Positions 16,329-25,027 of a DNA stretch of 64,000 bases are shown piece by piece. Made by a program: the position numbers and the translations under genes. Under the pieces are notes generated by a model. It had not been told where the DNA came from. It worked only from the letters and a program-made list of their open reading frames with translations, and ran no database searches. Origin of the DNA: an uncultured Bacillota bacterium (GTDB lineage: Bacteria; Bacillota; Clostridia; Peptostreptococcales; Anaerovoracaceae); the NCBI GenBank assembly GCA_927441425.1, contig CAKMKG010000005.1:186001-250000 (forward strand), in the 5' to 3' direction. Position 1 is the first letter of the stretch. Every line of letters begins with the position of its first letter.

Positions 16329-17666
16329 TTGAATCAGTATTTTAATGGATTAACGGGAAATGTAATTACCCGAAAGAACCCTCTTTACAACGAAGCCAGG
16401 CAGGAATGGAATCGGGCAATACAAAGATTCCCACTGGCTATCGTTTACTGTTATAATAAAAATGATGTCGCCAATGCCGTAATTTGGGCACGGCAACGTT
16501 GCATTCCCATCAGAATCAGAAGCGGCGGACACAACTATGAAGGATATTCCACCGGGAACGAGGTTCTGGTCATTGATATCAGCAATTTGAATACACTGGA
16601 AATCAGTGATACCTATTTAATCGTAGATGGTGGTGTAAATAATAAGCAGCTCTATGATTTTGTATCTTCACAAGGCTACCCCTTTCCGGGAGGGACCTGT
16701 CCCACGGTGGGCTTAGGCGGTCTTGTGTCGGGAGGCGGCTGGGGGTTATCCTGCCGGTTGATGGGTTTGGGCTGCGACAGTCTGACTGAGCTGGAGCTCA
16801 TCGATGCAGAAGGCAATATCATAAAAGCAAACTCCGTTGAAAACAAAGAATTATTCTGGGCTTGCAGAGGAGCCGGAGGTGGAAATTTCGGAATCATTGT
16901 TTCCATGGTATTCCGCCTCCCACCCAAGGTCGATATGGTAACGCTCTTTCAATTTTATTACCCTGATACAGATAGAAAAAAACAGGCCCGATTCCTCCAA
17001 GTGTGGCAAAAATGGCTGAAGGATCTGGACCAGCGAATGTCGCTGCAGGCAAACGTCTATCATTCACAGGAGGATGACTTCGCCATTTATGGCAGAGGAT
17101 TTTTTTACGGGACGGAGGCAGAAGCGCAAAGTTTGTTGCAGCCCATCATCAGTTTAGGCTGCTGCCGTTTAACACTGGAATATTTACCTTTCTATGAGGC
17201 GATTACTAAAATCGGAGCGGTCTATCCTGATTCCGAGAGGTTCCAGTCCACAGGGCGTTTTGTAGTGAAACCGCTGAATCCCCAGGAAATTTATGAGGCT
17301 GTCGGCCTGATCCGCGAAGTACCCATAGGCTCTGTTTATTCCTCCTTGAGCTTATATGCGCTGGGGGGAGAGGTCGGCGAAAAAAGTCCGTATGAAACCG
17401 CGTTCTTTTATCGCGATGCCAGCTATATCCTATTAATTCAGTCCGTCTGGGAAGAAAAGCGATATGCCTCAGAAAACAAGCGATGGGTGAGTCGCAAATT
17501 TAAGTATTTAAAATCGATAACACAGGGTTCTTATGTCAATTTCCCCTATAGTGGTCTCATGGACTATCTTGAGGAATATTACGGCTGGAATGCAAAACGG
17601 CTGCGATTGGTGAAAAAAAAGTATGACCCGGAAAATGTTTTTCACTTCCCCCAAAGCATTGGTTAA
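16329..17666 (+). CDS. FAD-linked oxidoreductase, berberine-bridge-enzyme type
   Basis: About 445 residues. The PCMH-type FAD domain carries IRSGGHNYEGYSTGN, whose His is the 8-alpha FAD attachment site, and FPGGTCPTVGLGGLVSGGG, whose Cys is the 6-S-cysteinyl site in bicovalent family members. The C-terminal BBE motif YDPENVFHFPQSI is present. Such enzymes oxidise sugars or alcohols using oxygen or another acceptor. Start is placed at TTG 16329, with AAGAAGG seven bases upstream; the ATG at 16179 has no ribosome site and would add 50 residues lying against the pnt terminator. GTG 16323 is an alternative. A single gene; the physiological acceptor in an anaerobe is unclear. Confidence 0.85.
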   Translation: MNQYFNGLTGNVITRKNPLYNEARQEWNRAIQRFPLAIVYCYNKNDVANAVIWARQRCIPIRIRSGGHNYEGYSTGNEVLVIDISNLNTLEISDTYLIVDGGVNNKQLYDFVSSQGYPFPGGTCPTVGLGGLVSGGGWGLSCRLMGLGCDSLTELELIDAEGNIIKANSVENKELFWACRGAGGGNFGIIVSMVFRLPPKVDMVTLFQFYYPDTDRKKQARFLQVWQKWLKDLDQRMSLQANVYHSQEDDFAIYGRGFFYGTEAEAQSLLQPIISLGCCRLTLEYLPFYEAITKIGAVYPDSERFQSTGRFVVKPLNPQEIYEAVGLIREVPIGSVYSSLSLYALGGEVGEKSPYETAFFYRDASYILLIQSVWEEKRYASENKRWVSRKFKYLKSITQGSYVNFPYSGLMDYLEEYYGWNAKRLRLVKKKYDPENVFHFPQSIG

Positions 17667-17775
17667 CTGTTTTCTGATTTGTGATCAAACTGCAAGGCTG
17701 AAGAAACTTCAGCCTTGATTTGCGTTTGCGTATATTCCGGATTTCTGTTGAAATACTACTTAAGGAGGTGATGAG

Positions 17776-18771
17776 ATGTTTCCGGAACAGATATTTTACG
17801 AGCCCTCTGCTTTAGAGTATGCTCTTGGATTAAAGCTGAAGGATAAATACAAGGATGTACCATGGATCCCTATTGAAAATCATAATAATATTGAGGAACT
17901 CAGGAAGAATCCCAACAAGGAATTCGCACATATGAAGAGATTTCTTATCGTAGGAATCAGAAAGACCCATAAATATGTTCCCAATCAAAAGGTCTCTGAT
18001 TTTCTTGTTCCTTATACCTCATCAGGATGCAGCGCGATGTGCTTATATTGCTATCTCGTCTGCAACTACAATAAATGCTCCTATTTAAGGCTCTTTGTCA
18101 ACCGGGAGCAAATGCTGGATAAGATCATAAAAACCGCAAGAACTGCAGATAAGGATCTGACCTTTGAAATCGGCAGCAACAGCGACTTGGTTCTTGAAAA
18201 CACAATAACGGGCAATCTAGTATGGACAATAGAAAATTTTGCTGAGAAAGAACGGGGTTTCCTGACCTTCCCAACAAAATTTCATACGGTAGATCCTATC
18301 CTGTCTTTGGATCATAGGGGACGAATCATAACAAGAATGAGTGTAAATCCGGATCCGGTCATCATGAAAGTTGAGTTTGGGACTTCCTCCCTAGACGACC
18401 GAATTACAGCGCTCAACAAATTGGGCGCAGCCGGATACTCTGTGGGGCTGCTGCTCGCACCCATCGTTTTGATGGAAGGCTGGAAAGCGCTCTATGCCGA
18501 TCTGATGGAGCAGTTGGCGGAAAAATTGCTGCCGGAAACAAAGAAAAAGCTGTTTATCGAAATCATATTCATGACTTACAGCTTTGTACATCGTGCAATC
18601 AATGAGGAAGCATTCCCGAATGCTGTCACACTCTATGACCAAAGCCTAATGACCGGAAGAGGCCGGGGCAGATACTGCTACCGCGAGAGCATTCGTACAG
18701 AAGCCGAGGCATTTTTAAGAGAGGAGCTTTCTAAAAAGCTCCCCGGAATCCCGATTCTTTATGTTGTTTAA
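17776..18771 (+). CDS. splB: Spore photoproduct lyase (radical SAM)
   Basis: 331 residues, the usual family length. The radical-SAM cluster motif is GCSAMCLYCYL (C85, C89, C92), the CxxxCxxC pattern. The tyrosines flanking C92 (Y91, Y93) correspond to those implicated in the radical chain. Other SplB landmarks are TFEIGSNSDLVLENTITG, FPTKFHTVD, EFGTSSLDDRI and MTGRGRGRYCY. The enzyme repairs the thymine dimer 5-thyminyl-5,6-dihydrothymine during spore germination, supporting a spore-forming host. By my recalled alignment the catalytic Cys141 of the Bacillus enzyme falls on Ser134 here. AAGGAGGTG is ideally placed before ATG 17776. Single-gene unit. Confidence 0.92.
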   Translation: MFPEQIFYEPSALEYALGLKLKDKYKDVPWIPIENHNNIEELRKNPNKEFAHMKRFLIVGIRKTHKYVPNQKVSDFLVPYTSSGCSAMCLYCYLVCNYNKCSYLRLFVNREQMLDKIIKTARTADKDLTFEIGSNSDLVLENTITGNLVWTIENFAEKERGFLTFPTKFHTVDPILSLDHRGRIITRMSVNPDPVIMKVEFGTSSLDDRITALNKLGAAGYSVGLLLAPIVLMEGWKALYADLMEQLAEKLLPETKKKLFIEIIFMTYSFVHRAINEEAFPNAVTLYDQSLMTGRGRGRYCYRESIRTEAEAFLREELSKKLPGIPILYVV

Positions 18772-18886
18772 GTTCAGAGGCCTGCTGTGGCAATTTATAC
18801 CGGCTGTCTTTTTCAGCATTTTTGTTATAATAATGAAGAGTAAACATCCGCTTTTACAATGAAAAAGAATGGAAGTCAGAGGAGAC

Positions 18887-20026
18887 ATGAGTTTATTAAA
18901 TAGTATCAATATCATAACGGTAATCATCATTTTTATTTTTTTGATGCCCGTAACAGCAGGCATCCTGAACCCTGTTTCGAAGGAAAGGTTGCGTCATTCA
19001 CTGCTTTCAATCATAAACGGTTTGAATTTTATTTTAAGCTTCATTCTTTCGGTTTATCTTACCAGGGTTGTTGTTTCAGCCTCAGAGCTCCATCATGACA
19101 TCGTGGCCTATCTCATCGCCATGTTTGTTTTTATGTCCGTTAGTTTCTTTGTTCTGGAACTTCTTATGATCCCCGTCTGCAGACATTTGATCATTCCATT
19201 GGCGGATAAGCTATCCTCTGCGTTAGATGGGAGAAATTCCGGAGCAAAACGTTTCCTCAGCGGATTGTGGCAGCTTCCAAAATCTGTTTGTATGGTTCTG
19301 GTTTTATCTTTGCTTCTGAATTTCTATGCAAATTTTATCAACAATCCCTCCGCCGGCGACTATATCAATGCTTCCAAACCATATCAGGCGATTCATAAAA
19401 TGGTGCTGCAACCAGTCTTAACTGCTGATCTGGTAAAAAAAGCCCCTGTTCTGGTCGGAGATGCCTTCAGAAAAGCGGCCGAGGATTATACCCCTGCAAA
19501 TTCCGACAGCAGCGGAGAGCCAAATTATTGGAAACTTCCGGCAATCAAATATTTCAACGGAATGACCATCGATGAAGCGGTTAAATCGAATTCCGAAATC
19601 AAAGATACTGCGAAGCAGATCGTAGGAAAGGAAAAGGATGCTCGGGAAAAAGCCTACCTGCTATATAAGTGGGTCAGTAAAAATATTAGGTATGATTATG
19701 CGAAAGCAGAAATCGTGCTCGAAAACCCCTCCCGTGTCAATTCCGGATCCATTATTACTTTTGAAGAAAGAACCGGCGTGTGCTTTGACTATTCATGCCT
19801 CTATGTTACGATGTGCCGTGAGGTAGGCATAAAAGTCAGGCTGGTCTCGGGATTGGGCTACAATGGATCCGAATGGGGTGAACATGTCTGGAATCAGATT
19901 TACGATCCGGCAAAAGAAAGCTGGGTCAATGTAGATCCGACCTTCGCAAACTCCGGATACGATTATTTCGATAATGCGGATTTTTCTTCGAATCATAAAT
20001 ATGACGTCGTACAGGCAGAGTGGTAG
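18887..20026 (+). CDS. Membrane protein with transglutaminase-like protease domain
   Basis: About 379 residues. Three or four membrane spans fill residues 5-155 (with a gap near 115-135). A soluble, probably extracellular transglutaminase-like domain follows from about 230. The catalytic triad is visible: Cys in EERTGVCFDYSCLYV, His in EWGEHVWNQIYD and Asp in WVNVDPTFANSG. Bacterial members are usually peptidases or cross-linking enzymes at the cell surface. Start 18887 is chosen because AGAGGAGAC lies directly before it; the ATG at 18869 lacks a site. A TTATAATAATG box at about 18825 is a likely -10. No clear operon partners. Confidence 0.82.
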   Translation: MSLLNSINIITVIIIFIFLMPVTAGILNPVSKERLRHSLLSIINGLNFILSFILSVYLTRVVVSASELHHDIVAYLIAMFVFMSVSFFVLELLMIPVCRHLIIPLADKLSSALDGRNSGAKRFLSGLWQLPKSVCMVLVLSLLLNFYANFINNPSAGDYINASKPYQAIHKMVLQPVLTADLVKKAPVLVGDAFRKAAEDYTPANSDSSGEPNYWKLPAIKYFNGMTIDEAVKSNSEIKDTAKQIVGKEKDAREKAYLLYKWVSKNIRYDYAKAEIVLENPSRVNSGSIITFEERTGVCFDYSCLYVTMCREVGIKVRLVSGLGYNGSEWGEHVWNQIYDPAKESWVNVDPTFANSGYDYFDNADFSSNHKYDVVQAEW

Positions 20027-20085
20027 CCATAGTAGCGCACTTCGTGTCTCAGCGGTTATGTTCCACAGGAATCCTCTCCTTTGGT

Positions 20086-21201
20086 TTATTTCCGGATATC
20101 CAGAAGCTTTTGCTTTAACTCGCCTTCGATACGGCTTAGCTCCACTTCCGCCTGGGCCCTCTTCTGACGGCCTTCCTCCTGAATTCTCGTGACCTCATCC
20201 AAGGTTGAGATCAAGCTTTGGTTCGTGCTTACCAGCGTTTCAATATCTACAATTCCGCGCTCCGATTCCTTTGCGGTATCGATGGTGGCCATTTTTAGTG
20301 TATCCGCATTCTTACGCAAAAGCGCATTTGTCATATCCGTCACGGTCCGCTGTGCCTGAGCTGCCTGCTGCGAATTGGCGATTCCCAGAGCAAGTACCAT
20401 CTGGCTCTTCCAAAGCGGAATTGTATTGACCAGCGTCGACTGGATCTTGTCGGACATTAAGGTATCGTTGTTTTGTACAAGACGAATCTGCGGCGCCATC
20501 TGAATGGAGATCATCCGGGTAAGCTCCAGGTCGTGAAGCTTTTTCTCGAAGCGATTGCACAGAGAGGAAAAATCGTTGGCTGCCTGGGCATCCTCCGGCA
20601 GACCGCTGGCTTGGGCTTTTTCCTTCAGATTTGCCAGTTCAGTTGTCTGCACCTGACTCAGTTTTTTCTTTCCTGCTAGAATATACATGGATAGCTCTTT
20701 AAAATAGACCTTATTCATATCGTACATCCTATCCAGCATTGCCACGTCCTTCAGCAGCTGTATCTGATGATTTTCCAGCACGGTACAGATCTTATTTACA
20801 TTCACTTCCGCCTTATCATATTTTGCTTTCATATTGGCGAGCTTATTGGAAGTACGCTTGAAAATACCAAGAAAACCCTTCTCACCCTCCTCAACATCAA
20901 AGTTTTTCAGTTCGGTAACGACACCGGAAAGAATATTGCCTACTTCTCCCAGATCCTTTGTACGCACATTGTTCAGTGCTGTTTCGGAAAAATCCGCAAT
21001 TTTTTTCTGTGCCCCGGAGCCGTATTGTAAAATGAGATTGGAATTGCTGAGCTCAATCTTTGATGCAAACTCATCCACCATTCTCTGTTCTTCCGGAGAC
21101 AGCGGAGCTTCTTCCGGCTCTATGATCTGCGTTTCCTCTTCAAATGGTTCTAAAGTCAGGGTCGGTGTCGGTACAGTGGTTTCTTTTATCTCTTCACTCA
21201 T
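20086..21201 (-). CDS. telA: TelA-family protein (toxic-anion resistance)
   Basis: A 371-residue soluble, mostly coiled-coil protein without membrane spans. Typical TelA features are the acidic N-terminus, ILQYGSGAQKKIADFSETAL, LLKDVAMLDRMYDMNKVYFKEL in the core and MLSDKIQ-type helices (TLMSDKIQSTLVNTIPLWKSQM), then QQAAQAQRTVTDMTNALLRKNADTL. Members are linked to tellurite and cell-envelope stress resistance by unknown biochemistry. The ATG overlaps the stop of the xpaC-like gene by four bases (ATGA), so both are translationally coupled. The pairing XpaC-TelA is common in Firmicutes. Confidence 0.92.
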   Translation of the reverse strand: MSEEIKETTVPTPTLTLEPFEEETQIIEPEEAPLSPEEQRMVDEFASKIELSNSNLILQYGSGAQKKIADFSETALNNVRTKDLGEVGNILSGVVTELKNFDVEEGEKGFLGIFKRTSNKLANMKAKYDKAEVNVNKICTVLENHQIQLLKDVAMLDRMYDMNKVYFKELSMYILAGKKKLSQVQTTELANLKEKAQASGLPEDAQAANDFSSLCNRFEKKLHDLELTRMISIQMAPQIRLVQNNDTLMSDKIQSTLVNTIPLWKSQMVLALGIANSQQAAQAQRTVTDMTNALLRKNADTLKMATIDTAKESERGIVDIETLVSTNQSLISTLDEVTRIQEEGRQKRAQAEVELSRIEGELKQKLLDIRK

Positions 21202-22400
21202 TTTTCTTTCCTCCTTTGAGAAGTAATTTCGTCCTCGGTCAGCCCTTCCTGTGCCAGTATCGTCTCCAACGCGGAAATATCGGAAGAAACATCCAAGATA
21301 TCCGCCTGCATCAATTTATTCAATAAATTTTTGTAAGCTTTATTGATCGTATCCAGGGTCCCTTTGATCTCCAGCTTTGTCGCTTCAATCTCGCTGGTTC
21401 CATGCTGATCAAATTTCTGATATGCCTTGACCAGTTTCAAGGTGATTGGCATATAATAGCACATAAATTTGCGGATTTCCGGAAGCTTTACCGGATGCTG
21501 CTCCACATAATCAAAGATCTTCGTTGTGACGATTTCCAACAGGTCCAGTTTTTCCGAAATTTCTGCCTCAGGCAGTGCGTCGTTGGCGGCTTTGATCGTC
21601 CGAATATAATTTTTCCCTTCATCTATGGTTTCTTTCAGTGCAGCTCCACCCTCGCGATTTGCCCATTTTTCTTGTTCTCTTTTTTCGGTCTCCTGCTGCT
21701 CCCTCACGTTTTTCATGGTCTCCAAATACTGGGTGTAGGTCTGATAATCCGTCATCAGGCAGGTTTCCTTCTCATCCAGATATCCTTCTGTAAACAGTCC
21801 TGCACTGATCATTTTACGAAGATCCTTGACGATGAATTTGGTTTCTTTTCCACTGGCTGCGGATAGTTCCTTGACCATACAGTATGTACGCCCATTCAGA
21901 ACTTTTTGATATAGCTGGAACCGCTTCGAACGTTTTCTCAATTGAAACCCGGCGATGATCATGGCTAGAGAAATAAGAAAAAGTACTCCAAATATCACCG
22001 CGACGGCTTCCATCCCCGGTATATTTTCAATTGTGGCTTCCACTGCGGTTCCGATCAGCGTGATCAAGCCTGAGGAAAAGGCACCAATAAATCCGAAAAC
22101 CAGAAGCAGAGTGCCTGCAACGGATCTTCTTCCTCTGTTCTTTTTACTGTGACGCGGCCTTCCGCGCTGTGATCCGTAAGCCCCGTTTTTCCAGGTCTCT
22201 TGTCCACCCTCTTTTGACAGGGGAGGAAATCCGTTGTCAGTAATAGGCCCTCCAAAAAATGGGCCTCCGCCCATTCCCGGAATATTCCGCATTGTACAAT
22301 TGATCGTGTTCTTTAAGTCGTAAAAATCTTGGCTGTTCAGCACTTTCCTGACCGTTCGGCTGATTTCTTCTCCAAAATCGTTATAATTGTCATTTTTCAT
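21198..22400 (-). CDS. xpaC: XpaC-family membrane protein (5-bromo-4-chloroindolyl phosphate hydrolysis protein)
   Basis: About 400 residues. The N-terminal 100 are Gly/Pro-rich and soluble (NIPGMGGGPFFGGP), followed by two membrane spans (RSVAGTLLLVFGFIGAFSSG and AVAVIFGVLFLISLAMIIAG) and a long helical cytoplasmic part ending in LETILAQEGLTEDEITSQRR. The core RKFMCYYMPITLKLVKAYQKF is the XpaC signature. Start 22400 is chosen since GGAGGGTG lies six bases before it; ATG 22457 lacks a site. Despite the historical name, no phosphatase motif is seen. It is coupled to telA and is presumably its membrane partner. Confidence 0.87.
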   Translation of the reverse strand: MKNDNYNDFGEEISRTVRKVLNSQDFYDLKNTINCTMRNIPGMGGGPFFGGPITDNGFPPLSKEGGQETWKNGAYGSQRGRPRHSKKNRGRRSVAGTLLLVFGFIGAFSSGLITLIGTAVEATIENIPGMEAVAVIFGVLFLISLAMIIAGFQLRKRSKRFQLYQKVLNGRTYCMVKELSAASGKETKFIVKDLRKMISAGLFTEGYLDEKETCLMTDYQTYTQYLETMKNVREQQETEKREQEKWANREGGAALKETIDEGKNYIRTIKAANDALPEAEISEKLDLLEIVTTKIFDYVEQHPVKLPEIRKFMCYYMPITLKLVKAYQKFDQHGTSEIEATKLEIKGTLDTINKAYKNLLNKLMQADILDVSSDISALETILAQEGLTEDEITSQRRKEK

Positions 22401-22531
22401 GGTCACCCTCCACGCCCTATTCTCAATAATCTCCCCTATAATAACGCTGCATTTCAATTGCTACATTCATTATATCATGTAACATGGCTCTGTAAACATG
22501 ATTCTGTTTGTTGTCAGGTTTGATTGGGATA

Positions 22532-22948
22532 TCAGAGATTGGTTGGAATGGAATCATTGACGTGGGATTCGAGAAAATTAACGAAATCCGCCATTAAGCG
22601 GGTGCGCTCAAATTTCAACGGAATTTTGTAACGCTCGCAATATTCTGTAATTAGCGAATCGAGCATGGACCATTGCACGGCTAAAAATCTCTTTTGCTGC
22701 TTTTGAAGCTCGGTGATCACACCATAAGTAAATTCTGCTTTTAAATAGCCTGCGATGATCAGGTATTCAAAGGAATAGTCCTGTGCAATACGCAGTGCCT
22801 GCTGTTTGTTGACTGCCAGCCCGACAACATCAATGCGTTCCGTCCTGGAAAGATATTCCGCCAAGGCTTTCGCCTGATCAAACAACCGGTCGGAAATAAT
22901 AAGGACGCGGATTTTTTTACATCTCGATAAATCAGCATGATGATACAT
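22532..22948 (-). CDS. Receiver-like protein lacking the phosphoacceptor Asp
   Basis: 138 residues with the alternating beta-alpha pattern of a CheY-like receiver: IRVLIISDRLFDQAKALAEY (strand 1), DVVGLAVNKQQALRIA (strand 2/helix 2) and FEYLIIAGYLKAEFTYGVIT (strand 3). At the end of strand 3, where receivers have the phosphorylated Asp, the sequence is LIIAGYL, so Ala or Gly stands there. There is no output domain. It is therefore a possible pseudo-receiver that binds a partner without phosphorylation. It is divergent from an XRE regulator 146 bp away. The assignment is based on pattern, not a firm family match. Confidence 0.5.
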   Translation of the reverse strand: MYHHADLSRCKKIRVLIISDRLFDQAKALAEYLSRTERIDVVGLAVNKQQALRIAQDYSFEYLIIAGYLKAEFTYGVITELQKQQKRFLAVQWSMLDSLITEYCERYKIPLKFERTRLMADFVNFLESHVNDSIPTNL

Positions 22949-23007
22949 GATCTTTCAACTCTCCTCCATGACTATACTGTGTGCCATTGCATATAATAAA
23001 AGTATTC

Positions 23008-23077
23008 TTACAGAATCTATTATAGTACTCTTTTGGTTGGTTTTCAAGAGGGAATGTTATCTGTAAGATTACTGTAA
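23008..23077. promoter_or_regulatory. Candidate operator half-sites (CTGTAA) before the XRE gene
   Basis: CTGTAA occurs at 23061-23066 and 23072-23077, an 11-bp period overlapping the ribosome site, and inverted (TTACAG) at 23008-23013. This arrangement between two divergent genes suits autoregulation by the small XRE protein. Confidence 0.4.
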
Positions 23078-23093
23078 AGGAGGCTGATAGAAT

Positions 23094-23423
23094 ATGTTAT
23101 TAGATCGAAAAGCCCTCGGAGCGGCCATCAAGGCTGCCCGTTCAGAAAATAAAATCACCCAGGAGCGGTTGGCTGAAATGGTTGGAATCGCGCCCTCCCA
23201 CGTCAAGCAGATCGAATCGGGAAGCAGAAGTCCTTCGGTAGAGGTGTTATATAAATTGGCCTACACCTTAAATTTTTCCGTGGATGATGCATTTTTTCCC
23301 AGCAGAAAAGCTGATCAGAAGCTGCTGTATAAAATCGAACGCAGCCTACAGGAGTGCAGCGTCCATGAACTGCGGGTTGTGTATTCCACGATCACCGCGC
23401 TAAAGGATAAGGATGGGGAGTAA
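23094..23423 (+). CDS. XRE-family HTH regulator (109 aa)
   Basis: Residues 8-62 form a Cro/C1-type HTH (ARSENKITQERLAEMVGIAP, SHVKQIESGSRSPSVEVLYK). The C-terminal 45 residues form a helical tail (LLYKIERSLQECSVHELRVV) that probably dimerises. AAAGGAGG precedes the ATG at 23094. It is divergent from the receiver-like gene and convergent, 11 bp apart, with an ABC permease gene. Repeated CTGTAA sites surround its promoter, which suggests autoregulation. Targets are not known. Confidence 0.85.
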   Translation: MLLDRKALGAAIKAARSENKITQERLAEMVGIAPSHVKQIESGSRSPSVEVLYKLAYTLNFSVDDAFFPSRKADQKLLYKIERSLQECSVHELRVVYSTITALKDKDGE

Positions 23424-23434
23424 TAATTCTTGGT

Positions 23435-25027
23435 TCATCGACCTCCTGTTTTCATCACAGGTATATCGCAATGGTGTAGAATACCCTTTGATAGTGCAAA
23501 GCAGCCGAGTGCCGCAACCAATTCCCATATTGCGAGGATCCCCATCCCAATCAAAAATCCAATTTCCCCAAACATACTACCTATGAGAATGGCACCAGCT
23601 AAACCGGGCAGCATTATGACCACAACGGCGATGGTATAAATGAAAATCAAAAGCCCCGTGCTGATGTCCGCGCCCGTCCATCGCAGCGAAAGGTAGTTGA
23701 TCCCCAACAGTAAAAAAGAAAATAGCGTATAAACCACAACGGCGGCGGCAATCAGGATAATAGGAGCGCCAGTGATAAGCCCTGAAACAACGAAAATGAT
23801 CAGACTTTCCACCACTACCTTAAGCATAATCTCCAGATTGCTCCAGACGATTTTACGAAACGAGCTTTCGGGTATCAGATAAATATAATGTGAATACAGC
23901 TCTTTCAGGCCTCGCCCTGTTCCGATAAGGAAAATCTGCATCCACATCAGGATTTGCAGAAGGATTATGATCCCACTGTTTTCACCGCGCAGAAACAGAG
24001 AAAACAAAGCCGCACCCAAAATCGTGAGAGCGGATGATATGCTCCAGAGTCCAAGTCTGTTTGCCCGGAAGGATTCCCGCAAGTGTTTATGAAAGACAGA
24101 GCTTGCTCCAATACCGCTGATACCGACCTTTGAAACCTTAATTTTTCTTGTTGAGGAGGCTTCTGTGTTGATCTGCCCTTCAGACAGGATACGCTTTTTC
24201 TCAAATGCGGTTTCCGTAGCAACCAGCACATCCTCGTAATAATCCGGGTTGCTCAATGCAATATAAAGGATCAACAGTGCTCCGGTCAGCACAAGCAATC
24301 CCAGAAACAAAAATCCGTTTCCCATATCTCCGGAAATCAACGAAACAATACCTTCTGAGGCCCAGCCCGCGATCGGAGTCCATGCGATGATTGGCGAACG
24401 CAGGGTGTTCTCCAACGCCATAATCGGTTCTCCGGCTCCCGCAATTTGTACACCGATATAAGCGATCAGCGGTAGAAAGACCGCAGCGGAGATCAGTCGG
24501 ACCGCCCGCTTCCGAACAGGCCTTCCGTTCGTCAGGCTATAAATCAGAAGGGACAGAATTTGAAGCAAACTGACAGCCAGAAAAAAACCGAGGAGCACTA
24601 ATAGCACTGCGTCAAAGCCGACACCAAAGTTCGCGCTGAGAGAATTGCTTTGAAAAAGGATAAAAAACCCCATTAGAAGCGACATCTTCGCCATACGAAC
24701 GATCCCGTACATCAAGATCAGACGGGCGCTGAGTGGAGAAACAAACAGTAAATTTACGTCGCTCATGTCAAAGATTACGTCACCGTTTGACAGGCCTTTT
24801 TGTATTGCGACCACGACAAAAATCAGAATAAACAGGAAAAGAATGCCCTTAAGCCAAATGATATCAAGAAAGCTGTCCGCACTTTGGCGGGTAAAGATTG
24901 AAAGGGCAAAGATTCCTCCAATCCCTGCAATCACAAGGATCCATAAAATGAGCTTCCCAGGTTTTCGTAAAATCTCCAAAAAGTTGTTTTTCGTGCTCCT
25001 TATGAGCAGAAACAAAAGACTGCTCAT
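23435..25027 (-). CDS. ABC exporter membrane subunit
   Basis: 530 residues with about 12-14 hydrophobic spans, beginning SSLLFLLIRSTKNNFLEILR, then LILWILVIAGIGGIFALSIF. It matches the putative ABC exporter family (PF16962-type) rather than the classical ABC-2 permease. It overlaps the ATPase gene by four bases (ATGA), so the two form one transporter, probably a homodimeric permease with two ATPases. The loop near residues 285-310 (KRILSEGQINTEASSTRK) is cytoplasmic. Substrate is not predictable; neighbours (M23 peptidase, MBL hydrolase) give no firm clue. Confidence 0.82.
   Translation of the reverse strand: MSSLLFLLIRSTKNNFLEILRKPGKLILWILVIAGIGGIFALSIFTRQSADSFLDIIWLKGILFLFILIFVVVAIQKGLSNGDVIFDMSDVNLLFVSPLSARLILMYGIVRMAKMSLLMGFFILFQSNSLSANFGVGFDAVLLVLLGFFLAVSLLQILSLLIYSLTNGRPVRKRAVRLISAAVFLPLIAYIGVQIAGAGEPIMALENTLRSPIIAWTPIAGWASEGIVSLISGDMGNGFLFLGLLVLTGALLILYIALSNPDYYEDVLVATETAFEKKRILSEGQINTEASSTRKIKVSKVGISGIGASSVFHKHLRESFRANRLGLWSISSALTILGAALFSLFLRGENSGIIILLQILMWMQIFLIGTGRGLKELYSHYIYLIPESSFRKIVWSNLEIMLKVVVESLIIFVVSGLITGAPIILIAAAVVVYTLFSFLLLGINYLSLRWTGADISTGLLIFIYTIAVVVIMLPGLAGAILIGSMFGEIGFLIGMGILAIWELVAALGCFALSKGILHHCDIPVMKTGGR

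Noticed and set aside
17730-17758. Sigma-G-like promoter GTATA-N17-AATACTA before splB
   Set aside because: The -10 ends only 17 bp before the ATG, so transcription would begin within the ribosome site. The match also lacks the leading C of the -10. Left unannotated although sigma-G control of splB would be expected.
20086-22400. Tellurite-resistance island (ter cluster)
   Set aside because: Only TelA/XpaC are present; TerC at 40167 is far away and of the YjbE type. No terB/D/E/Z genes, so no ter cluster.
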